Shown piece after piece: positions 55,261-64,000 of a stretch of 64,000 nucleotides of DNA. Below the pieces are notes generated by a model. It was not told where the DNA came from and searched no databases. It saw nothing but the letters and a program-made list of their open reading frames with translations. The position numbers were made by a program, and so were the translations under genes. The DNA comes from Littorina saxatilis (Eukaryota > Mollusca > Gastropoda > Littorinimorpha > Littorinidae): the NCBI RefSeq assembly GCF_037325665.1, contig NC_090245.1, positions 102,284,355 to 102,348,354 on the forward strand. Reading direction: 5' to 3'. Each line of letters starts with the position of its first letter. Position 1 is the first letter of the stretch.

Positions 55261-57170
55261 AGGAAGGGATAATCACACATAGTGCGCCAGTGAGGTTAGA
55301 ATGGTGAGGTGGGGTCTGAGGCTGGTAAGGGATTTGGGGGTAGGACCGACGAGAGGGCACGGATTCGGCGGTTCGCCGTGTCGAGTCAACTTCATATAGA
55401 TCTGTGTAGGTGATTAACAGCCCCAGCCGATCTGGATCTGTTCAAGTCAAAAGTAAAGTCAAGGATACGAAGAAGTTTACCGAAAAACATCGATCCCAAG
55501 GACTCATGTTGTAACTTTTCAAAGCAGTTACATTCAATCAAAGCTCTATCCACATTAATTTAAACCGAACGGGAATCGTCGAAGATCCACGCAACTTCAC
55601 TGCAATGTCGAAAACGAACTCATAATGTCACCGCAGATCTATAGTTGGTTTTGGTTTTGTGTCGCAGCAAAGAAACGAAGCAAATCTCCGGCTTTTATTT
55701 CACACTAAAAAAACGTTCATTTAGCGGGTTATTAAAATATATTTCTTTGAGGTTGCAAGGCAATGGCATCGCTGAGATGTACTCCTTCGAACACACGACA
55801 CAGGTTAGAAATTGACTTCATTTGGGCGCTTTTTACGGCCAAAACAGAGTGAGCTTTTTGACGGGTTTATGGAAAAATCACTTCGGGGGCAGGTCTAAAA
55901 TCCTGTGTACAGTGCCAAATCATACATCATTCAAAAGAGCAAAGTATGTTCTTTATTCTAACATATGGGCTAGGGTAAGTCATAGATATAAGTATCTGTC
56001 TATTATATCTGTAGGCAAGTGTATTCCATTCCTTCGATAGTCTCGTCATCTACACTTGCGTGAAAAATGCAATTTTGAGTCTGTTTTGCATAAAAGACCT
56101 GCGAGATTTATCATTTGTAGAAGTCAAAACAACAACTTACAGTCCAGCCTCTCAAATTTCGTTCCATGCAATTTGTTTGTCTGTACGTATAGACTGAGGG
56201 GTGCCCCGAAATGATTTGTAATCACAACATTCACAGACTTCAAATACGCCATTGAAAACTCGTCCACGTGCGTTTTAGATATATATACTTGGGTGACTAA
56301 AACTGTCGTACCTACCAAAGGCCGCTTCGCGTAAGAAAATGACTACCAGAGTCGCAAGGCTCGGGATTTTTTTTTACAAGAAATTTATATTTCGTTGTTC
56401 TAGTCCGAATGAATATGAAGATATGGCGAGTTGAAAACGCCGATTCTTTCGCCAGAAACACGTCTGTTTCCATACCGGAAAGAAGGAATGGACTGAGCTA
56501 CTAGAAGCACGGCGCCGTGCGTACAATCGATCGAATGATGTTATTCACACAATACCATTTGGCGATCTCTAAAAAATCATTTAAAAACGAACTAGTTGAC
56601 ATGTAATGAAACTTTTTACTGAAATCAAGAAGTATCTTAGTTCTAGCCGTGCATATGACACACCCTTTCGCGAAAGCACACTGAACCGTGTGTATACGCA
56701 TTCGCACCCGCAAACCACCAACCCAGGCGGGTTATCCAGATCCAGATCTAGATCCAGATCCAAGGGAAGTAACTCAGTGAGTATAAACATGAGCAAGAAC
56801 CGCAACTCAAACACACTCGTAACACCTTAAGTCAGCTAGGGTTTTGTGTACGCTGTCGCCAAATACCGCAAGTTCATACTTTTGCCTTGTGCCTGAAGCC
56901 AAAAACGTTTTTACCCAACCCGCCCAGCAAGTGTTTTTCACAGTGAGTGCAGTGAACACCTACACTTTATGGGGTCTTATCCGTGTGGAAAGGATGTGTG
57001 TCTCTTTTTGTTTGCAATGATTGTTGTTGGTTGATGGTGTGTGTTGGATCTTACAAGTGATACAAGGAGGTCAGAGTCGGATTGTTGGTAAGTGTTGTCA
57101 AATGCGACTGTGTTGTTGTCTTTCTGGTCTTAGTTGATTACATACTGCTCTCATCAGACGAATGTTTGAA
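54691..57170. other. Unassigned intergenic sequence
   Basis: No exon recognised. Short AC runs at 55011-55030 and 55229-55259; a CCAGAT/CTAGAT hexamer run at 56735-56762 next to GGGAAGTAACT, a motif common in mollusc repeats. Confidence 0.4.
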
Positions 57171-57171
57171 A

Positions 57172-57173
<2 letters not shown>

Positions 57174-57229
<56 letters not shown>

Positions 57230-57567
57230 CTCTCTGATTTAGTGTGCATCAGTGTGTGTGTGTGTGTGTGCGTGTGCGCGCCCGTGTGTATGTGTGCGTG
57301 TGTGTGTGTTTTTGACTGTGTGTCTGTATCTAATCTATGTCTGTGTGTTTATTGTCGATCTGTGTGTGTGCTCAATCGTGCATGTGAGTGTGTTTTTGTG
57401 TTTATGCGTGTGTGTATATACGTGCATGTGTGTGAATGCGTGAGTGCGTAAATGTGTGCGTGTGCGCGCGCGTGTGTGTGTGTGTGTGTGTGTGTTGTTC
57501 TCATTCAATCAAGATTTTGTTATTCGTAATATTGTTGTGTTTGGTGATTGGAGAGATAGACAAACAG

Positions 57568-57618
<51 letters not shown>

Positions 57619-57719
57619 GAACAGACAGACGGACCAACGGACGGATGGATGGACAGGCAGACAGACTAAGATCGACAAAAGGACATAGAGACAGCGATTG
57701 AATTGTGAGGGGACAGGGG

Positions 57720-57794
<75 letters not shown>

Positions 57795-57827
57795 AGGGAG
57801 GGAGAATGAGAGCGAGAGAGAGAGAAT

Positions 57828-57894
<67 letters not shown>

Positions 57895-57910
57895 AGGGAG
57901 ACCGACAGAC
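57174..57910. repeat. CT, GT, AG and GGGA tracts upstream of the Ser-rich gene
   Basis: CT at 57174-57236, interrupted GT to about 57495, AG at 57572-57616, and a long AG/GGGA block at 57718-57902. Long open frames on both strands are artefacts. Confidence 0.9.
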
Positions 57911-58020
57911 AAACAAACTGACAGGCAGACAAAATGTCCGTCTGTCTGCAACGACCAAGAACGAACGGAGTTCTGACTCAGTTCATTTGTGTCTGTTACA
58001 GGCGTTAACTTACAAGCAGT

Positions 58021-59490
58021 ATGAATACCCCCGTCACGGCGGTTCGGCCACAGGCTACGGGCACACGAAGACAGATCACAGCCGTAGATACTGCACCAAA
58101 AATCACCAGGAAGGACTCTTTCCACACAGAAATGGCAAGAAATAATAGTGTGTCACAAATAACACAGAACACAGTTGACCAGCTTGATAACTTAGAGCAA
58201 AAGCTTAGTCAGCTCAGAGCAAAAAGATGTGGACAAAGCTCGGAGGAGAGAAGCAATGATGAACATGATTCCAGTACTGACTGTGTTCCGACTGACACTT
58301 CTTTTTCTTCTACTTCTACTTCTGTCTTCTCGCTGAACGACAGCTCTTCTTCTTCTGCTTCTACTCCGGTCTTCCCGTTCACTGACAGTTCAAGTCTGGC
58401 AGCGAGGGTTTTGAGAAGACTTGGTAAATCTAACGACACTATCGATGTCGAAGCTGTTGGTCCTAACCATGATGAACGGAGCAAAGATGACAGCAAGGCA
58501 GTGGACATACAAGACGCCACAAATGGTGCTTGTGCTGAACCAATGGACAAGGATGAGAGTGTGCAGAACAAAGCGAACGTCGTGAAATCTTGCCGCGTGT
58601 CTTCAGGTGACTCGTTTGCAGGCTTCCAAACTAGACTGCGATCTTTCGTTCAGTCTCTAGCAGGATACGAAAGCAGCTCAGAACCCACAGCGTCTCTCCC
58701 TGAAGCCTCTCCACTACCAGTGCCGAGATCTTCATCTTCGTCTAAAGCTTCATCTTCATCTTCGTCTAAAGCTTCATCCGCATCTTCGTCCCTTTTGAGC
58801 TCAGTGTCATCGCCTCCAAGGGTTGTTGAGTCAACGCCCTCTGATGACAAGCCCCTCTTTGCAGAGTCGTGTCTGCGTGAAACGCTCAATCTTGAACAGC
58901 CAAGAGACATAGACTGTACATCAGCATCAGACGATAAAGATGCTGTACAAAAAAAGCCACCCAGTGACACTAACAAGCAAAATAGCGTCCCCAACCATAC
59001 TGATCACCCTGAACCCAACACTGATTATGATATCATGTCCCCACCAACAAATCAAGAGAAAAACTTTGTTCAGCCGAGAACCAGAGTGTACACGACAGTG
59101 TCAAATGATGAACATGATGTTCAAAAACAGCAGGGGGGTGAACAGACATGTCCTTCCCTGGATAATCTCCATCCTCAACCCCACAACCCTGAAAGCATAC
59201 TGTCACCAACCCCCCCAGATAAAGACACCTCACCAGACCAGGAGCTTCAACTATTCGGATTCCCGGATTCCCAGGTCTTCCCTATATCACAACCGCAAGA
59301 TAAAAGGGCTTCCCCGGGGCAAGAGCTTCTACTAGTCGTGATGCCGGATTCCAAGTCGTCGCTCAACACTATTCCGCAGATCATCATCACTGACTACGAC
59401 GAAGAGCAAGCGAGTGCGAGCACAGACAGGGCTGGCACGAGCAGCCGTACCACCGTTAGATGTAGAGGTAGTCGCGACTGTCACCGGTGA
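58021..59490 (+). CDS. Ser-rich disordered protein, unknown family
   Basis: An open frame of 489 codons with balanced codon use, unlike the microsatellite frames nearby. A good acceptor (TTTGTGTCTGTTACAG) ends 20 bases before the ATG, with an in-frame stop between them, so this ATG is probably the first coding codon of an internal exon. Residues 50-70 (DQLDNLEQKLSQLRAKR) suggest a short coiled coil. Two Ser tracts follow: about 95-130, with SVFSLNDSSSS and PVFPFTDSSS as a pair, and about 236-268. Near the end, DKDTSPDQELQLFGFPDSQ and DKRASPGQELLLVVMPDSK form a tandem pair. No signal peptide or membrane helix. No family recognised; function unknown. Confidence 0.55.
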   Translation: MNTPVTAVRPQATGTRRQITAVDTAPKITRKDSFHTEMARNNSVSQITQNTVDQLDNLEQKLSQLRAKRCGQSSEERSNDEHDSSTDCVPTDTSFSSTSTSVFSLNDSSSSSASTPVFPFTDSSSLAARVLRRLGKSNDTIDVEAVGPNHDERSKDDSKAVDIQDATNGACAEPMDKDESVQNKANVVKSCRVSSGDSFAGFQTRLRSFVQSLAGYESSSEPTASLPEASPLPVPRSSSSSKASSSSSSKASSASSSLLSSVSSPPRVVESTPSDDKPLFAESCLRETLNLEQPRDIDCTSASDDKDAVQKKPPSDTNKQNSVPNHTDHPEPNTDYDIMSPPTNQEKNFVQPRTRVYTTVSNDEHDVQKQQGGEQTCPSLDNLHPQPHNPESILSPTPPDKDTSPDQELQLFGFPDSQVFPISQPQDKRASPGQELLLVVMPDSKSSLNTIPQIIITDYDEEQASASTDRAGTSSRTTVRCRGSRDCHR

Positions 59491-60342
59491 GCACGCCAAG
59501 AACATAGGTAAACAAGATGAAGATACAGAGAGGGGGGAGGAAGAGCCTACCATATTGTTGGATGATGTTGAGAGTGCTGAATCAACTGAGAAGGAAATTG
59601 TAGACCAAGAACTAGGGTCTGACTTGAGTAGTGGCGACATGATGGTTGTATCCAGCAAACAGCTCGACTGCATTGGTAAATGATGCTGAGACGGTTGTCG
59701 CGTCTGATATCATCGAGAAGGGAATGATTAATGACTGCAACCATGAGCGAGTTCCTGACTTGGGTGGTAATAGTACGATGAATGTGTCTGCATGGTAGTG
59801 AACAGTTGACCACGCCTTTGAACGCTGCTGAACCGGTTGCTACTACCGATTTAATTCACAAGGAAACTGAGGCTGAGTGTGGCAAAGAAGTAGTGCACAG
59901 GTTGAGTTTTGAAGATTCAACAATGGTGTCCAAAGAACAGCGTGATGTATCCGTGAACGGCGTTGAAAGAGTTGCCACTACCGATTTCATTCACAAGAAA
60001 ATCACGGATGACCGTGACCAAGACGGAGCGCCCAGCTTGAGTTGTGAAGATACTGCAATAGAGGCCAAAGAAAAGCTTTCCGCGGCGGCTGTGAATGGCG
60101 CTGGGACAGTTAACAACACTTATGTCAATGCCGTAAAGAATGACTGCGATCAAGATCTGGTGACAGAGCTCAACGATGAAGATACGACGATTGTGACCAG
60201 TCAAAGGAGGACTTCATCCACGAACGGTGCTGATAAGAGCCTGATCACCGGCGATTCTAACCTGGAAATGTGTGCTTGCAGTGAAAACACGATGGTGTTC
60301 CGTGGAGACGCAACCACATTGATCAACAGGAGTAGATATTGA
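59491..60342 (+). pseudogene. Continuation of the Ser-rich gene: ~45-residue acidic repeats in shifted frames
   Basis: Coding-like sequence continues past the stop at 59490. The frame moves to +1 (about 59414-59683), to +2 (about 59676-59800), then back to the original frame (59782-60342). The last part has tandem units such as AAEPVATTDLIHKE, NGVERVATTDFIHKK and NGAGTVNNTYVN, each followed by an acidic DCDQD / EDTTIV segment; the +2 part has NDAETVVASDIIEKG. It ends with a normal stop, and AATAAA follows near 60522. Either the gene has decayed, the assembly has indels, or splicing joins the parts. Confidence 0.45.
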
Positions 60343-60561
60343 AACAGATAGACCGTTAACGTTCCAAAATCAGGGATCGATAAACAACTAAGGTTATTTG
60401 TTGGAACGTTGAACTATAGACAAAATGTGTTGTTTTGTTTTCTCTGCAATGAAACGATCTATAAATTTACCTGACTTGCGCGTTTTTTCTTCTTTTTTTT
60501 CTCTCAATTCTTGAAGTAGAAATAAATCCTTAATTGTGTTTTACGGTTGAAGCGAGTGTAC

Positions 60562-61255
60562 ATACGAATACGAATACGAATACGAATACGAATACTTTAT
60601 TATCTCATACAGAGAAATTTCAGTGTGGTGCACATTAAAAGACAAAACAAATAATAAGACAACAGATAAAAATACCATACGAAGCATACTACACTCGCGC
60701 ACGCATATGTACACTAACAGGAATAGTAACATGATTCCAAATAGGTTAAAAGTTTAACGCTAAAAACTATCATTATCACAGGACTAGATATGTCATTGAA
60801 CAATATTTATCACAGGACTAGTCATTCGAGGGTTATCACATTCATTCATCACAGAAATCAGTGCATATGTTCACCGGTACACATACTAGTTTTAATTAAC
60901 TTGGGTATTTAAAAAGCCAATTGACTTTGGAATAAAATTGTTCTTAGTTCTGAGCGTGCGGAATCTGGGAGTGCGGAGGCGACGTCCTGAGGGCAGGACC
61001 TCAAAGTGGTGAGCGAGCACATGACTACTATCCTGGATGATGCAACGGGCCTTTCGCACCACACGTCGTTCATACAGCACAGTCAATCCTTCCTGTCTCA
61101 CCCCCACAATCTTACCACATGTGTTCACCACCCGCCCAAGCACATTCTTACTCTTCACACACAGACCTTCATTCAGTCTTTGTAGTTGATAATGCAAGAA
61201 TCAAAGCTTAGGCGTACAGCACCACGCCCAGTATAGAATATTTTCCCCATGCGCA
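60562..61255 (-). mobile_element. 5'-truncated CR1-like LINE, 3' end
   Basis: Frame 61197-60892 gives the typical LINE C-terminus: GKIVGVRQEGLTVLYERRVV, ARCIIQDSSHVLAHHFEVLP, SGRRLRTPRFRT and NNFIPKSIGFLN. The 3' end on the minus strand is GATAATAAAGTATTCGTATT with (ATTCGT)n units. The upstream part is cut by the 870-bp repeat at 61261. Confidence 0.85.
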
Positions 61256-61260
61256 ACAAC

Positions 61261-62130
61261 AACAAGTCGCGTAAGGCGAAAATACAATATTTAGTCAAGT
61301 AGCTGTCGAACTCACAGAATGAAACTGAACGCAATGCAACGCAGCAAGACCGTATACTCGTGGTCCACCGCTCACGGCATAGGCAGTGAAATTGACAAGA
61401 AGAGCGCGCGAGCGGGGTAGTGGTTACGCTATGCTGCATAGCACGCTTTTCTGTACCTCTCTTCGTTTTAACTTTCTGAGCGTGTTTTTAATCCAAACAT
61501 ATCATATCTATATATTTTTGGAATCAGGAACCGACAAGGAATAAGATGAAAGTGTTTTTAAATTGATTTCGAAAAAAAAATTTTGATAATAATTTTTATA
61601 TATTTAATTTTCAGAGCTTGTTTTTAATCCGAATATAACATATTTATATGTTTTTTGAATCAGCAAATGATGGAGAATAAGATAAACGTAAATTTGGATC
61701 GTTTTATAAATTTTTATTTTTTTTTACAATTTTCCGATTTTTAATGACCAAAGTCATTAATTAATTTTTAAGCCACCAAGCTGAAATGCAATACCGAACC
61801 CCGGGCTTCGTCGAAGATTACTTGACCAAAATTTCAACCAATTTGGTTGAAAAATGAGGGCGTGACAGTGCCGCCTCAACTTTCACGAAAAGCCGGATAT
61901 GACGTCATCAAAGACATTTATCAAAAAAATGAAAAAAACGTTCGGGGATTTCATACCCAGGAACTCTCATGTCAAATTTCATAAAGATCGGTCCAGTAGT
62001 TTAGTCTGAATCGCTCTACACACACACACACACAGACACACAGACACACACACGCACATACACCACGACCCTCGTTTCGATTCCCCCTCGATGTTAAAAT
62101 ATTTAGTCAAAACTTGACTAAATATAAAAA
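61261..62130 (+). mobile_element. 870-bp interspersed repeat, copy 4
   Basis: Same start, two internal related segments, AAGATCGGTCCAGTAGTTT, AC tract and terminal hairpin as the others. Fourth copy in the same orientation. Abuts the LINE fragment. Confidence 0.9.
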
Positions 62131-62476
62131 GGGAAGAAATAAATATAATTTGTGTTTTGAACAAGTGATGAGAACAAGGTGTGTGCAAGATGCGTGTAAG
62201 TTGTGCCATTAAATTGTGTAATGCGAGTGGCTTGGGAGTGTCTGTTTCAAGAAGCTGTGCTCTGGTCTTTCTCCAAAAAATATTTAGAACATAAATTAAT
62301 TTATGATAAAATCATAAAATAAAACAAACAAAAATAGGGGAAGAAGGAAGCAAGAAGAAAGAAAAAAGTGCCGTATAACGGAGATTTTCTTCTTCTTCTG
62401 TGAGCAATATGAAGATTCAGCATGATATTTGAATTGTTGCTGGTGGTAGCGTTTTTCTTTTCATTTCTCCTTATCT

Positions 62477-62507
<31 letters not shown>

Positions 62508-62841
62508 CCCAACCCCCTTCCGCAAGCTGTTATCCGTTTAGTCGTCGAACTGCATGCTTTGTTTTATTCCTTTTGTATGTTTATGTCCGTTCTCTTTTTT
62601 CCCGTCAAATGTAAACGAGTTTTTTTAACATCCTCTCCATCCTTCTTTCTCTCTTTTTGTGTGTGTTCTTTTCTTTGCTTCTTTGACCTTTCTTTCTTTC
62701 TTTCCTTTCAAATTCCTTTCTGTCTTTGAAAAGGAGGGCCCGATCGAGAAGCAGTGTATGCATCCACTGTACTCTGATCATTTGTTGATTGTTAGTAGCT
62801 TGCATCTATTGGTTTGAACATCTTGCTTGATCACACAAGAG
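62131..62841. other. Unassigned spacer
   Basis: Pyrimidine-rich with a short CT run at 62480-62508. No gene seen. Confidence 0.4.
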
Positions 62842-63379
62842 TGTTACACGACACTTGAGATTGCCACAAGTTCTCAAACGTCGTATAGTTGTGTTCTTTT
62901 ATTCTACGTCGCCCGTCTTCGCAGCAGCAGAAAACAACTCGTCAAATTGAGTTCGAGGATTTATTTAGCATTACATACATACAACTGCACATCTAGCAGA
63001 ACTCAAATAGAAGCTTTTTTAACATTCAAATCGCGCTGGCATATATAGTAAATACTCAATCTCGAGAATATTCCAGACCGAACACGATACAACTACATTA
63101 TACGAGCCGTGCATGGACTAAACTAGCGACATTCTCTTATGACGTACATCAAAAGCGCCGACACACTTAATCCGAACGAACGCCACGAACTCACACTAAG
63201 TCAGCATGGTAAACAACTTGTTTTGACAGGACTAGAAAGTTCACCTGCATTCTCGCCCAAGCATAAATATTGTGTTTACAAAATATAATATCGGTACTTT
63301 CCCACAAAGTACAAATAAGTCAACTACATGCAACACACAAAACTGAACCAAAGCTCAGCAACAGTAGCGTTTCCTAACA
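62842..63379 (-). mobile_element. LTR of a fossil Ty3/Gypsy element
   Basis: On the minus strand it starts TGTTAGGAAACGC and ends GTCGTGTAACA, i.e. TGTTA...TAACA, 538 bp. It contains AATAAA and a GC-rich central part, and is preceded by a purine-rich tract (GTTGGGGGTAA). It belongs to the element whose pol part lies at 63512-64000. The other LTR is beyond the window. Confidence 0.7.
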
Positions 63380-63511
63380 TTACCCCCAACACCAGAAGAA
63401 ATTTACCTAATTTCTTTCAATCATTGAAACGCTACCTGTACACATATTATGTATACATAACAGATTGAAATCCAGGTATGTACATTAGTCTGTTGGAGAA
63501 TGAACACAGTT

Positions 63512-64000
63512 TTACTCACATACTCGGCTGAGAAAATCTGCTCCAACATTGTCTGAACCCTTAATCGATTCCACTCGCATATCAAAGTTCTGCAAGTACA
63601 TCACCCACCTCATGATACGATTATTCACAAACTTCGCAGAGTTCAGATAGGTGAGGGGTTTGTGATCAGTCTGAAGCACGAATTTCACCCCTTGGAGGTA
63701 GAGTTCAAATTTCATGATTCACCACACGATGGCTAAACACTCTTTCTCCATGGTCGAGTAGTTCTTCTCGGCTCCTGACAGCTTCTTGCTGGCATAGCTG
63801 ACCGGAAACGGTTTACCTCCATGCTCTTGCATCAGCATGGCGCCGATCCCTTCGTCCGATGCGTCTGTACGCAAGATGAACTCTTTGGCAGTATCAGGAA
63901 GGCGTAGCACCGGGTCTCGTGACATCAGGTCGCGCACGGTCTGGTATGCCTTCTCCTGAGCTGGTCCCCAGAGTATTCGGTTGGGGCATCCTTTTCGGGT
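63512..64000 (-). mobile_element. Fossil Ty3/Gypsy pol segment (RT end and RNase H)
   Basis: Family motifs of Ty3/Gypsy RNase H are visible: LRTDASDEGIGAMLMQ, PVSYASKKLSGAEKNYSTME, LQTDHKPLTYLN and DNVGADFLSR. The RT-RNase H tether begins at the window edge. The element looks incomplete in this window, and integrase is not seen. Confidence 0.85.

Noticed and set aside
57509-58125. Minus-strand frames of 149-201 codons
   Set aside because: Produced by AG and GGGA tracts; they overlap the start of the Ser-rich gene on the other strand.
61173-61439. Minus-strand frame with VALRSVSFCEFDSYLTKYC, also seen at 16540-16697, 19300-19410 and 51600-51782
   Set aside because: It recurs because it lies in the first 200 bp of each 870-bp repeat. 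Copies differ in length and frame, and no family matches; treated as part of the repeat.

Overview
The window looks like nuclear DNA of a marine caenogastropod snail, most likely a periwinkle (Littorina) or close relative. Reasons: genes have GT-AG introns; the DNA is saturated with long (AC)n, (CT)n and (CTGT)n tracts; tRNA-derived SINEs, MITEs and LINE ends are dense; and four copies of an ~870 bp repeat beginning AACAAGTCGCGTAAGGCG match what I recall of Littorina. The genus call is inference from memory. Most long open frames here are microsatellite read-through, not genes.

Genes. (1) USE1, minus strand, 10587 down to 1513: six exons, 245 aa, the ER SNARE of Golgi-to-ER retrograde transport. 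Intron 1 appears to use a rare GC donor. (2) A lone 3' coding exon of an unidentified gene at 13040-13192 (+), whose stop codon lies in the first unit of a 44-bp minisatellite of about 1.4 kb. (3) A BAK-type pro-apoptotic BCL-2 family gene, plus strand, 30465-39573: four coding exons, 222 aa, with alpha-1, BH3, BH1, BH2 and a tail anchor, and introns holding a 175-bp satellite, two Tourist-like MITEs and several CA/CT tracts. (4) A three-exon gene for a 111-aa secreted Asp/Glu/His-rich protein, 45064-46409 (+). (5) A Ser-rich disordered protein of 489 aa, 58021-59490 (+), followed by ~45-residue repeats that continue to 60342 in shifting frames.

Mobile DNA fills the rest. It includes five kinds of TA-flanked CAGT/CAGGG MITEs, TTA-flanked Tourist-like MITEs, two hAT-like MITEs, a TTAA-inserting family in three copies (one with a second TTAA element nested inside), and a 1.27 kb giant foldback. 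Four tRNA-headed SINEs swap heads and bodies. LINE 3' ends share an AATAAA plus short-tandem-tail signature, and two jockey/I-like RNase H fragments are present. At the right edge lies a fossil Ty3/Gypsy element (LTR plus RT/RNase H part).

Layout: 1-10.6 kb USE1 and intronic repeats; 10.7-15.7 kb MITEs, SINEs, exon plus minisatellite; 16.3-21.4 kb the 870-bp repeats and CT/CA tracts; 21.7-29 kb foldback, TTAA elements and a duplicated 360-bp block; 29.5-42.3 kb the BAK-like gene; 43.4-46.5 kb the acidic-protein gene; 46.7-54.7 kb LINE, LTR-like region, assembly gap and composite repeats; 57-60.4 kb the Ser-rich gene; 60.5-64 kb LINE, 870-bp repeat and LTR fossil. The genes are unrelated housekeeping, cell-death and secreted functions and do not form a pathway.
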